Source: an uncultured Duncaniella sp.
GTDB taxonomy: Bacteria > Bacteroidota > Bacteroidia > Bacteroidales > Muribaculaceae
Assembly: GCA_910586665.1 (NCBI GenBank)
Contig: CAJUIX010000002.1
Location: 123,250-187,249, forward strand
Direction of reading: 5' to 3'
DNA: 64,000 nucleotides
Shown here in pieces: positions 51,672 through 59,984 of this stretch (its first letter is position 1; every line of letters begins with the position of its first letter). The notes under the pieces were generated by a model. The model worked only from the letters and a program-made list of their open reading frames with translations, was not told where the DNA came from and did not search any database. Both the position numbers and the translations under genes were made by a program.

Positions 51672-51705
51672 CTCCTGCCGGCCCCCGATTTTCAGCCGGC
51701 AGGAG
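51672..51705 (+). terminator. Terminator after the DUF2582 gene
   Basis: CTCCTGCCGGC pairs perfectly with GCCGGCAGGAG (11 bp, 12-base loop), followed by ATTTGTCG. It separates this gene from the glycosyltransferase gene. Confidence 0.65.
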
Positions 51706-51741
51706 ATTTGTCGTAAAACCATTATCATTCTTGCTACACAA

Positions 51742-52485
51742 ATGAATCCGTTATTCACGATAATCACCGTAACTTACAATGCCTCGGAGACCATCCCGGC
51801 CACTCTCAAGAGTGTGGCCGAACAGACTTGCAAGCTATATGAGTATTTGGTAATTGACGGCTTGTCGTCAGACGATACTGTGCGGCTTGCAAATGAATCA
51901 GGCATCGGAAACATGACAGTCATTTCCGAAAAGGACCGTGGTATCTACGACGCGATGAACAAAGGTTTGGGAATAGCCACTGGCGACTATGTCATATTTC
52001 TCAATGCCGGCGACTCATTCAAAAACGCAAACACACTCCAACTTATCGCCGACAAGATTATGGACAACGACTATCCGGGTATCGTCTACGGACAGACAGA
52101 GATAGTCAACGCATCGCGTAAGCGTATCGGCGACCGCCACTTGTCGGCTCCGGCAATCCTGACTCTCGACAGTTTTAAAAACGGCATGGTCGTATGTCAC
52201 CAGGCCTTCATAGTGCTTAGGAAATTAGTCGATAATTTTGACACACGCTATAAATTTTCGGCCGACTACGAGTGGTGCATCAGATGCCTGCAACGCTCAC
52301 ACCGCAACTGCTATATCGACCGTATAATCATTGACTATCTGGCCGAGGGTGTAACGACGGCCAACCACTATGCCTCGCTTTGGGAACGCTTCAGAATCAT
52401 GAGCCATTACTTCGGTTTCTTTCCGACCGTGTTCCGCCACATTGGCTTCTTCGTCAGGAATCTCAAACGGAAAAATAAAAAGTGA
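51742..52485 (+). CDS. Glycosyltransferase family 2
   Basis: A 247-residue GT-A fold sugar transferase. The start MNPLFTIITVTYNASETIPATLKSV has the nucleotide-sugar-binding segment. LVIDGLSSDDTV and DRGIYDAMNKGLGIATGDYVIFLNAGDSF are typical of capsule or exopolysaccharide GT2 enzymes, the latter with the metal-binding acidic region. FSADYEWCIRCL supplies the likely catalytic base region. There are no other glycan genes nearby, so the acceptor is unknown. It converges with ruvC. Confidence 0.92.
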   Translation: MNPLFTIITVTYNASETIPATLKSVAEQTCKLYEYLVIDGLSSDDTVRLANESGIGNMTVISEKDRGIYDAMNKGLGIATGDYVIFLNAGDSFKNANTLQLIADKIMDNDYPGIVYGQTEIVNASRKRIGDRHLSAPAILTLDSFKNGMVVCHQAFIVLRKLVDNFDTRYKFSADYEWCIRCLQRSHRNCYIDRIIIDYLAEGVTTANHYASLWERFRIMSHYFGFFPTVFRHIGFFVRNLKRKNKK

Positions 52486-52504
52486 CAAGCACGGTGCCCG
52501 TCAC
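52482..52504 (+). terminator. Short hairpin at the end of the glycosyltransferase gene
   Basis: GTGAC (overlapping the stop codon) pairs with GTCAC, with GCA/TGC inside, followed by AAAAATT. Weak, but placed exactly between the convergent genes. Confidence 0.35.
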
Positions 52505-52525
52505 AAAAATTAATGTCATTCTACC

Positions 52526-53083
52526 CTATTTCACTCTGTCGGGATTCTTGGCTATGAAATCCTTCCAAGATTTCGGTCCTGCAATCTTGACGGGGCGCGA
52601 TGACTCGTAGAAGTGGCACAGCGCGGCGGCAAGCGCATCAGTGGCATCAAGTTCAATCTCAAGCTGTTCGTCGGATATTTTAAGAATTCGTCGCAACATC
52701 TCGCGTACCTGTTCCTTGCTGGCCGCACCATTGCCCGTAATGGCCATCTTTATTTTCCTCGGCTCATATTCGGTAATAGGTATGTCGCGTGACAGTGCCG
52801 CGGCCATAGCCATCCCCTGCGCGCGTCCGAGCTTCAGCATGGACTGCACATTCTTTCCGAAGAAGGGAGCCTCGATAGCCATTTCGTCGGGCAGGAACTG
52901 TTCCACGAGGCCGAGCACACGCTCATAGATGCGCAGCAAACGCAGATAGTGGCTGTCAAATTTATTAAGTTTGACCACGCCGAGGGCTATCAGCTCCGGC
53001 TTCTTGCCGGTGACGCCAAGAATACCGTAACCCATTACGTTTGTGCCCGGGTCTATACCGATTATAATTTTGTCGTGGGCCAT
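52526..53083 (-). CDS. ruvC: Crossover junction endodeoxyribonuclease RuvC
   Basis: Resolves Holliday junctions. 185 residues with the four acidic catalytic positions of the family: the first Asp in [14 protein letters not shown], the Glu in [11 protein letters not shown], and the C-terminal Asp pair region in [35 protein letters not shown] is the usual helix. It follows the DUF4286 gene by 8 bases at the end of a four-gene run (NlpC/P60, cstA, DUF4286, ruvC). ruvA and ruvB are not nearby, as is common in Bacteroidales. Confidence 0.96.
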   Translation of the reverse strand: MAHDKIIIGIDPGTNVMGYGILGVTGKKPELIALGVVKLNKFDSHYLRLLRIYERVLGLVEQFLPDEMAIEAPFFGKNVQSMLKLGRAQGMAMAAALSRDIPITEYEPRKIKMAITGNGAASKEQVREMLRRILKISDEQLEIELDATDALAAALCHFYESSRPVKIAGPKSWKDFIAKNPDRVK

Positions 53084-53091
53084 GATTTGAT

Positions 53092-53400
53092 TTATATATA
53101 CAGCTCCTCCATATAAGTGGTGAAGAATACCACAGCATCGCCGAAGCGCTTCTGCAAACCCACACGCAGATCGGCACCGAGACTGTCGTACCAGGCTGCG
53201 GCATCCTCGACATTCTCCGCCTCAAGACTTACAGCATAGCTCCGACACTCGTCCTGCACCTCTATCATGATTGATGCGAAGCGAGGAGAGTAAAGCAGCC
53301 CCGAAGAGAGGGCGGAGGGAATATATATATCCCTCACCCACTTCTGAAATTCGTCATCGAGGCTTACATGTACATGGAAACTCGTGTTCAGTATTATCAT
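53092..53400 (-). CDS. DUF4286 family protein
   Basis: A 102-residue protein matching the Bacteroidetes DUF4286 family. It begins [21 protein letters not shown] and has the alternating pattern of a small ferredoxin-like fold (beta-alpha-beta), ending [10 protein letters not shown]. It is commonly found next to ruvC in this group, as here (8 bases apart), which is the best hint of a link with DNA metabolism, but no activity is known. Confidence 0.85.
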   Translation of the reverse strand: MIILNTSFHVHVSLDDEFQKWVRDIYIPSALSSGLLYSPRFASIMIEVQDECRSYAVSLEAENVEDAAAWYDSLGADLRVGLQKRFGDAVVFFTTYMEELYI

Positions 53401-53412
53401 TTCCGTATATTT

Positions 53413-54855
53413 TTATGTCGCTGTGGTTTCTTCGGGGATAATAACTTTGTCGCTGACACGCATATTGGCGAGGTAGCCGAGACCTATAGTGGTTGCGCCT
53501 GCAAGAGCGAAGGCAATCATGCGGTTCTCAATGCCGAAGAACTGGGGTGATACATAGACAAAACATGTTACGACAAAGGTCATGGCCACCGCGGGGATGA
53601 GAGCCACCCAGTAGTTGACTTTGCGACGGGCGAGCCATACATATATTGTCCAAAGGACTACTGCCGCGAGAGTTTGGTTAGCCCAGGCAAAGTAGCGCCA
53701 TACGACATCAAAGTTAACGAGAGTGATTGCATAGCCGACGATGAAGAGCGGGATGCACACGGCAAAGCGTTTAGCAATCGAGCGCTGGTCGATTTTGAAA
53801 ATATCAGCCACAATCAGACGTGCTCCACGGAAAGCGGTGTCGCCGGATGTAATCGGGGCTGCAACCACGCCTAAGAGAGCAAGGACGGCGCCAATCTTGC
53901 CGAGAGTAGTGTTGGAAATCACATCAACTGCCCAGGCCGCGTTGCCGCCATGTTCTGCAAGCTGCTCGCCGAGAGCTGTCGGACCGTGGAAGAAGGCCAT
54001 TGCAATAGCAGCCCAAATGAGGGCGATGATACTCTCTGAAATCATTGAGCCGTAAAACACGGAGCGGCATTTTTTCTCATTCTCTATACATCTTGCCATG
54101 AGGGGTGACTGTGTGGCATGGAAACCTGAAATTGCGCCGCAGGCGATGGTGATGAAGAGCGTCGGAATAATAGGCAGGGCCTCGGGATTGAGCTGATAGT
54201 TATGAAGGCTGGTAAGCTCGGGTATCTGATACTGGCCTGACAGAAGCACTATGAGCAATCCAACAGCCATTGACACGAGGGCCACGCCGAAAATAGGATA
54301 CACCTTGCCAATGACCTTATCGACGGGAAGCATGGTCGCAAGGAGATAGTAGACAAGGATAATCCATACCCAGATGTCCTTGGTGACTGCGGGAACCATA
54401 TTGGCAAGAAGCGCGGCCGGACTTAGGATAAAGACAGCTCCTACGAGGACCATGAGTGCGATAGAGAAGACTCTGACGACAGTGCGGGTCGAGACACCGA
54501 GATAGATGCCGATTATTTCGGGGAGGCTTCGCCCTTCGTGGCGCATAATCATCATGCCCGAAAGAAAGTCGTGCATGGCACCGAAGAAGATGCCGCCGAG
54601 GGTAATCCAAAGGAAAGCCACAGGGCCGAAGCATGCGCCGAGTATCGCGCCGAAAATCGGGCCCGTACCGGCAATGTTGAGCAACTGGATTAGAAAGACT
54701 CGCCAGCGGGGGAGGCGGATGTAGTCGACGCCGTCCTCCATAATATCGACCGGTGTCTTACGGTCAGGATTTACGTCAGCCAGCTTTTCAAGATAGCGTC
54801 CGTAGGTAAAATATGCGGTGACGAGGAGTGTAAGGCAGATAAGAAATGTAATCAT
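53413..54855 (-). CDS. cstA: CstA-family peptide/pyruvate transporter
   Basis: A 480-residue inner-membrane carrier with about 13 hydrophobic segments. The N-terminal half shows the CstA motifs DGVDYIRLPRWRVFLIQ, NIAGTGPIFGAILGACFGPVAFLWI and GAMHDFLSGMMIMRHEGRSLPEI, and FHATQSPLMARCIENEK lies in the middle. It is shorter than E. coli CstA (about 700 residues) because the large C-terminal part is reduced, as is normal for Bacteroidales. Relatives take up peptides or pyruvate. It lies 35 bases after the NlpC/P60 gene and 12 before DUF4286. Confidence 0.93.
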   Translation of the reverse strand: MITFLICLTLLVTAYFTYGRYLEKLADVNPDRKTPVDIMEDGVDYIRLPRWRVFLIQLLNIAGTGPIFGAILGACFGPVAFLWITLGGIFFGAMHDFLSGMMIMRHEGRSLPEIIGIYLGVSTRTVVRVFSIALMVLVGAVFILSPAALLANMVPAVTKDIWVWIILVYYLLATMLPVDKVIGKVYPIFGVALVSMAVGLLIVLLSGQYQIPELTSLHNYQLNPEALPIIPTLFITIACGAISGFHATQSPLMARCIENEKKCRSVFYGSMISESIIALIWAAIAMAFFHGPTALGEQLAEHGGNAAWAVDVISNTTLGKIGAVLALLGVVAAPITSGDTAFRGARLIVADIFKIDQRSIAKRFAVCIPLFIVGYAITLVNFDVVWRYFAWANQTLAAVVLWTIYVWLARRKVNYWVALIPAVAMTFVVTCFVYVSPQFFGIENRMIAFALAGATTIGLGYLANMRVSDKVIIPEETTAT

Positions 54856-54890
54856 GGTTTAAATTTTTTCTTATATTGGATTTTTTTCTA

Positions 54891-55850
54891 TTACTTCTCA
54901 AAATACCAGGGGTGGTTTATCACCTTCGTTATACCTTTGGTCCCTTCCATGCCTACTATTCGCGATGCGCCTCGATAGTAACGCTTTCCGAAGTCGGGAT
55001 CATCAGGGCGCATGCGGTTGGTCTTCACAAGTCCCGAAGAATGGATATATGTGTCGTCATGGTCGAATATGGCCACATGAGATATGCGTCCGTCGGGGGT
55101 ATTTGAAAAAAATAGGAGGTCGCCTCTAATAAGAGAATCCTTCTGCTCCGGCTCGATACGATGCCCGATTTCAATCTGCTGGCGTGCGTCGCGCAGCGTC
55201 AATACTCCCTGCGAGAAGTAGGCGACTCTTACGAGTCCTGAACAGTCGACACTCTTTGTCGAACAGGCGCCCCACAGATATGGCGCCCCCATGAGGCTGT
55301 AGGCAATATCCATAGCCTTATCCATGTCAAAATCAGCCGAAGCCCATGTTTCAATAGGCACAAATTGTGACGCGCTGGCATAGGCTTGACGCCCGTCAGG
55401 AAGGAGGATAGATACGAGCGTGTCAGACACAATCTCGCCTTCCACTATAGAGCTTAGAGTCAGCTCCGAGACTACATCGTGCGCACCGCGACCTTCAGGA
55501 GTGGAGTAAACCTTGATTTCAGGCCCGGAAACGGATACAAGCCTCTTGGCACGCCGCCACTCCCCTATCTCATCCGCACTCTTGACCGCCACACTTGAGA
55601 TGTTCATATAACCCTCATAACCGTCGGGGCTTATTATATGATGCCAGTCACCGTCCGTGTCGAGGATTTGCAGAGGTGTACCCATAATAGCCTGCGAGGT
55701 CATTTCGGTAGAGTGCCCCTTGCCGTCGCGAATACAGGCAACGGGTATGCGTACAAGACCCCATGATACGGACTCCTGTGCCACAACCGGCATAGAGAGC
55801 TGGACAAGAGCAATAATGTGAATTATTTTTACTACAAATTTAAGATTCAT
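54891..55850 (-). CDS. SH3-domain NlpC/P60 (C40) peptidoglycan peptidase
   Basis: A 319-residue exported cell-wall peptidase. Residues 1-24 are a signal peptide (IIHIIALVQLSMPVVAQ). Two bacterial SH3-like domains fill about 25-175. The NlpC/P60 domain (about 185-319) has the nucleophile in CSTKSVDCSGLVRVAYF, the His in GRISHVAIFDHD and the polar third residue region YIHSSG. Its best-studied Bacteroides relatives cut the gamma-D-Glu-diamino acid bond of stem peptides carrying a free N-terminal alanine, so a recycling role is likely. A perfect promoter ends only 4 bases before the ATG. Confidence 0.92.
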   Translation of the reverse strand: MNLKFVVKIIHIIALVQLSMPVVAQESVSWGLVRIPVACIRDGKGHSTEMTSQAIMGTPLQILDTDGDWHHIISPDGYEGYMNISSVAVKSADEIGEWRRAKRLVSVSGPEIKVYSTPEGRGAHDVVSELTLSSIVEGEIVSDTLVSILLPDGRQAYASASQFVPIETWASADFDMDKAMDIAYSLMGAPYLWGACSTKSVDCSGLVRVAYFSQGVLTLRDARQQIEIGHRIEPEQKDSLIRGDLLFFSNTPDGRISHVAIFDHDDTYIHSSGLVKTNRMRPDDPDFGKRYYRGASRIVGMEGTKGITKVINHPWYFEK

Positions 55851-55854
55851 AGTA

Positions 55855-55886
55855 CAAATGTAGGTATTTTTGGCATGTCAGCCAAA
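55855..55886 (-). promoter_or_regulatory. Promoter of the NlpC/P60-cstA-DUF4286-ruvC run, leaderless
   Basis: On the reverse strand, TTTG (55883-55886), exactly 20 bases, TACATTTG (55855-55862), four bases (TACT), then the ATG at 55850. Both elements are perfect, so the mRNA should start at or next to the ATG. Confidence 0.7.
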
Positions 55887-55935
55887 ATTTATTTCCCATA
55901 AGGGGCTTTTTGCATCAAATCATAACATTTCGCAG

Positions 55936-56706
55936 CTATAATCTGAAAAAGCGGCATGCATTGGCGGTAGTTACATCTGCAATCTTCTCAATATCCATGC
56001 CGAGTGAGTCGGCTATCCTGGCTGCTGTGTGTACTATGTATGCACTCTCGTTGCGCTTGCCTCTGTGCGGGACAGGAGACAAATAGGGGGCGTCTGTTTC
56101 AAGAAGTATGCGCTCAGCCCCGATAGCGGGAAGAACATCGGCAAGTTTAGAGTTTTTAAAGGTAACGATGCCGTTTATGCCAAAATAGAAATCGCCGGTC
56201 CTATGGATACGCTCCACGTCCTCCACAGTCCCTCCAAAACTGTGGAAGACCGCCCTTGGCTTGACCGGCTTCGAATCAAGGACCTCGAGAACCTCGCCGA
56301 GGCCTTCGCGGCAGTGTATAATCACGGGGAGATCACGCTCTATAGCCCAGTCGACCTGGATAGAGAAGGCCTGCATCTGCTCGTCACGGTATGTCTTATC
56401 CCAATACAGGTCAATACCAATCTCCCCTACCGCGATATAGTTATCAGGATTTGCATCAAATTCTGATTTTACAAGAGACAAGTCTGCTTTCCACTCCCTA
56501 TTTATCTCGGTCGGATGAAGCCCCATTGCCATGTGGGTGTTGTCAGGGAACTCTGCATGGAGCTCCTTCATCGGAGTAATAGTGGTGAGGTCGACGTTGG
56601 GGAAAATCATCTTCTCTACTCCGGCGTCAATCGCACGTCGGACGGTCTCTGTCTTTTCATCAGCAAAGTCATCAAGATAGAGATGAGTATGTGTATCGAC
56701 AAGCAT
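55936..56706 (-). CDS. TatD-family metal-dependent hydrolase
   Basis: A 256-residue amidohydrolase-fold DNase. Metal-binding motifs: VDTHTHLYLDDF at the start, AVGEIGIDLYWD, IIHCREGLGE, FHSFGGTVED and the Asp in LLETDAPYLSPVPHRGKRNE. TatD enzymes act as 3'-5' exonucleases in DNA repair and turnover, and some remove D-aminoacyl groups. It follows the polyprenyl synthase gene by 8 bases at the end of the gyrB-rnr run. Confidence 0.94.
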   Translation of the reverse strand: MLVDTHTHLYLDDFADEKTETVRRAIDAGVEKMIFPNVDLTTITPMKELHAEFPDNTHMAMGLHPTEINREWKADLSLVKSEFDANPDNYIAVGEIGIDLYWDKTYRDEQMQAFSIQVDWAIERDLPVIIHCREGLGEVLEVLDSKPVKPRAVFHSFGGTVEDVERIHRTGDFYFGINGIVTFKNSKLADVLPAIGAERILLETDAPYLSPVPHRGKRNESAYIVHTAARIADSLGMDIEKIADVTTANACRFFRL

Positions 56707-56714
56707 GATAAGAC

Positions 56715-57677
56715 TTACTTGTTGCGGGTGGCGGACTTCAAAGCAAGGTCGATGAAGAAAGACCTTGCTTCAGGCATGATTTCAAGATGGTCGAGACAAG
56801 CTATGGCTGTGTCGATATATGCCCTTATAAGTTCGTGTATTCTATCGGGAAGGCCGAGCGAGTCATAGACTTCACGCACCTTGCGGATTTTCTCCTCAGG
56901 ATTACTGTTGTCGCCAATCAGGGCCTTGACATTGCCGCTCTTGTCCTCCTTCAGAGCCATAATAAGCAGCCACGTTTTCTTATCATTAAGAATATCGCCA
57001 CCAATGGCCTTGCCGAAGGTCTCTGGATTGCCGTAGGTGTCAAGATAGTCGTCCTGGAGCTGGAAAGCGAGGCCGAGGTTCACACCATAGTTGAAGAAAT
57101 TGAGCTGTGAGTCAAAATCCACATCCGCCATGAGCGCACCCATGCCACAGGCACAGCCGAGAAGGACCGAGGTCTTGAGGCGAATCATCTCCATGTACTC
57201 CTCGACAGTGACGTCAAGCCGGTTTTCAAAGTCCATGTCGTACTGCTGCCCCTCGTAAATGTTCATCGCCGTACCGTTAAAAAGGTCGAGAGCCGTAGCA
57301 AGTTTGTCACCGGCCTTGATAGCGAGGAGCATAGTCGATGTTGTGAGCATGGCGTCGCCGGAAAGTATGGCTGTCTCCATGTTCCAACGCTTGTGGACTG
57401 TCGGGCGTCCGCGACGCACGTCTGCGTTATCCATGACATCGTCATGGAGCAGAGTGAAGTTATGGAACATCTCTATGGCTATGGCCTGGTGTATGGCGGT
57501 CATGGGCTCCTGCCCCATAGCCTCACAGGCGGCAAGTGTCAGGACAGGACGCAGACGCTTGCCCCCGCAGTCAAGGGTATAGCGAATCGGATCATAGAGG
57601 CCGGCGGGCTGCTGCGGTAACTGGAGAGTCTCAATGGCCTTGTTGACCATTGAGAGATATTCATCGAATTCCTTCAT
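56715..57677 (-). CDS. Polyprenyl diphosphate synthase
   Basis: A 320-residue trans-prenyltransferase that builds isoprenoid chains from isopentenyl diphosphate. The two aspartate-rich motifs are LLHDDVMDNADVRRGRPTVH (first) and LQDDYLDTYG (second). GGKRLRPVLTLAACEAMG is the family start. The residues just before the first motif are FHNFTLL; no bulky doublet of the short-chain type can be assigned with certainty, so the chain length (farnesyl, or longer for menaquinone) is left open. It lies between rnr and tatD, 15 and 8 bases away. Confidence 0.92.
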   Translation of the reverse strand: MKEFDEYLSMVNKAIETLQLPQQPAGLYDPIRYTLDCGGKRLRPVLTLAACEAMGQEPMTAIHQAIAIEMFHNFTLLHDDVMDNADVRRGRPTVHKRWNMETAILSGDAMLTTSTMLLAIKAGDKLATALDLFNGTAMNIYEGQQYDMDFENRLDVTVEEYMEMIRLKTSVLLGCACGMGALMADVDFDSQLNFFNYGVNLGLAFQLQDDYLDTYGNPETFGKAIGGDILNDKKTWLLIMALKEDKSGNVKALIGDNSNPEEKIRKVREVYDSLGLPDRIHELIRAYIDTAIACLDHLEIMPEARSFFIDLALKSATRNK

Positions 57678-57692
57678 TAAGGTTATTGTTTA

Positions 57693-59933
57693 CTATTTGC
57701 GACGGCGTTTTTTCTTTCCGTGGTTGGACAATGCTTCGGGGACAGATACTTTCGAGCCAAGGTCATCCTCACGACGGAGGGCATTACCCTTGTCATCAAC
57801 AAGGATGAAGTCAAGCTGCTTCTTCTCGAGATCGGCGCGTGCCACTTTTATATCGACATTGTCGCCAAGGCGGTAACGGTGGTTGTGACGACGCCCAACG
57901 AGGCAGTGGTTCTTCTCGTCAAAGTCATAGTAGTCATCGGCAAGGTCACGCATCGGGACGAGGCCTTCGCAGAGATTGTCGTTAAGCTCTACATAAAGTC
58001 CCCACTCGGTGACACCGGAGATGATGCCGGAGAAGGTCTCTCCGAGGTGCTCCTGCATGTATTCAACCTGCTTGTATTTGATTGATGAACGTTCTGCATT
58101 GGCAGCAAGCTGCTCCATCTCGCTTGAGTGCTTGCACTGGTCCTCGAGTTTCTGCACATTGACGCTACGTCCACCGTCAAGATAGCGCTCGAGCAGACGG
58201 TGAACCATCATGTCGGGATAGCGGCGTATGGGGGAGGTGAAGTGGGTATAGTAATCGAATCCGAGGCCGTAGTGACCGATATTGTCAGTCGTATAGATAG
58301 CCTTCGCCATAGAGCGGATGGCAAGTGTCGAAAGATAATTCTCCTCGCCACGACCCTTGACTTCGGCAAGCATGCGGTTGATCGAGCGGTTGATTTCACG
58401 CGGGGTACCCGATGACTTAACTTTATAACCAAAGGCGCGGGCTATGGCCGAGAGATCAGACAGCCTTGTCGCGTCGGGGACATCGTGCACACGGTAGACA
58501 AATGCCTTGGGCTTCTTCTTGCCCTGCGGTTTACCAACGAAGGTTGCAACTGTACGGTTTGCAAGAAGCATGAACTCCTCGATAAGCTTGTTGGCATCCT
58601 TGGCAACCTTGAAGAATACGCCGAGCGGCTTGCCGGTCTCGTCGATATGGAATTTCACCTCTGCGCGGTCAAATTCCACAGAACCGTTCTCGTAACGCTG
58701 GCGGCGAAGAATCTTTGCGAGGTCGTTGAGCTTCTGAATAGCCTCCACACAATCGCCGAGGCCTGTCTCGATTACATCCTGGGCTTCTTCGTAGGAGAAG
58801 CGGCGGTTCGACTTTATGACTGTGCGGGCAATCTTAGAGCTTAACACCTTGGCTTCGTCATCAATATGGAAAATGACTGAGAACGCGAGCTTTTCCTCGT
58901 CGGGACGGAGGGAGCAGATGCCGTTGCAGAGATGCTCGGGGAGCATCGGGACAACGCGGTCAACAAGATATACAGACGTGGCACGCTTCTGGGCCTCACG
59001 GTCAATTATTGTATCGGGCTGGACGTAGTGAGTGACGTCGGCGATGTGCACGCCAACCTCATAGTGACCGTTGGAGAGCACGCGGAATGAGAGCGCATCG
59101 TCGAAGTCCTTGGCATCAGCAGGGTCGATAGTGAAAGTCAGCACATCGCGCATGTCGATACGCTGGGCAATCACTTCCTCGGTGATACCGGCCCCTATCT
59201 TGTCGGCCGCCTTCTCGACCGCGGCAGGATATTTGTAAGGCAGGCCGAATTCTGCAAGAATTGCATGGATTTCGGCATTGTTCTCGCCTGTGCGGCCAAG
59301 AATGTCGACCACCTCCCCTGTCGGGTTCTTGCTATCCTCTTTCCAGTCAATGATTCGGACTACGGCCTTGTCGCCGGTGCGCCCGCTCTTCAACTTGGCT
59401 TTCGGAATGAAGATGTCTGTGGCAAGAAATTTGGAATCTGTCAGGAGGTATGCGAAATGACGGTCGACCTTCAGGGTTCCTATGAAGGTCTGCTCCTTCT
59501 TCTCAATAATCTCTATCACCTCTGCCTCAGGCTCGGCTCCGCGACGATGGGCTGCGATGCTTACACGCACTCTGTCGCCATTAAGGGCACGCATCGAGTT
59601 GCGCTCGGCCACAAAGATTGTCTCGCCGTCAGCGTCGGTTATAACAGAATTCTTGCCATTGCTACGGCGCACAAAGACACCCGTTGCCTCATTGCCTCGC
59701 TGTGGCGACTTATACTTTCCCGGAGAGACCTCTATAATCTCGCCGTTAAAGGCCATCTCCACAAGGAGAAGGGCAATGTTGCGCTGCTGTATGGCAGTCT
59801 TGGCACCGATAGCATGGGCTACCTGCTTATAATTATATGTGTTGTTTTTCTGCTGTGCGACGAATTCATCCACCTTCTTCGCGAGGGTGAGATTGCATCT
59901 TGTGCCGCCTGTTGAGCCTTTGGATTGAGCCAT
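57693..59933 (-). CDS. rnr: Ribonuclease R
   Basis: A 746-residue processive 3'-5' exoribonuclease able to degrade structured RNA. Order: an N-terminal winged helix (about 25-70), two cold-shock domains, the RNB catalytic domain with FTIDPADAKDFDDALSF (the metal-binding Asp cluster) and GLGFDYYTHFTSPIRRYPDMMVHRLL, then an S1 domain (about 640-720) and a basic tail HGKKKRRRK. It lies 51 bases after gyrB and 15 before the polyprenyl synthase gene. Confidence 0.96.
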   Translation of the reverse strand: MAQSKGSTGGTRCNLTLAKKVDEFVAQQKNNTYNYKQVAHAIGAKTAIQQRNIALLLVEMAFNGEIIEVSPGKYKSPQRGNEATGVFVRRSNGKNSVITDADGETIFVAERNSMRALNGDRVRVSIAAHRRGAEPEAEVIEIIEKKEQTFIGTLKVDRHFAYLLTDSKFLATDIFIPKAKLKSGRTGDKAVVRIIDWKEDSKNPTGEVVDILGRTGENNAEIHAILAEFGLPYKYPAAVEKAADKIGAGITEEVIAQRIDMRDVLTFTIDPADAKDFDDALSFRVLSNGHYEVGVHIADVTHYVQPDTIIDREAQKRATSVYLVDRVVPMLPEHLCNGICSLRPDEEKLAFSVIFHIDDEAKVLSSKIARTVIKSNRRFSYEEAQDVIETGLGDCVEAIQKLNDLAKILRRQRYENGSVEFDRAEVKFHIDETGKPLGVFFKVAKDANKLIEEFMLLANRTVATFVGKPQGKKKPKAFVYRVHDVPDATRLSDLSAIARAFGYKVKSSGTPREINRSINRMLAEVKGRGEENYLSTLAIRSMAKAIYTTDNIGHYGLGFDYYTHFTSPIRRYPDMMVHRLLERYLDGGRSVNVQKLEDQCKHSSEMEQLAANAERSSIKYKQVEYMQEHLGETFSGIISGVTEWGLYVELNDNLCEGLVPMRDLADDYYDFDEKNHCLVGRRHNHRYRLGDNVDIKVARADLEKKQLDFILVDDKGNALRREDDLGSKVSVPEALSNHGKKKRRRK

Positions 59934-59984
59934 GATGTAAAAATGTGAGGTGAGTAGAATTGATGATATATAAATATATAACGC

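Noticed and set aside
53413..54855. Truncated cstA
   Set aside because: It is shorter than the E. coli protein, but a length near 480 residues is normal for Bacteroidales members and the ends look intact.
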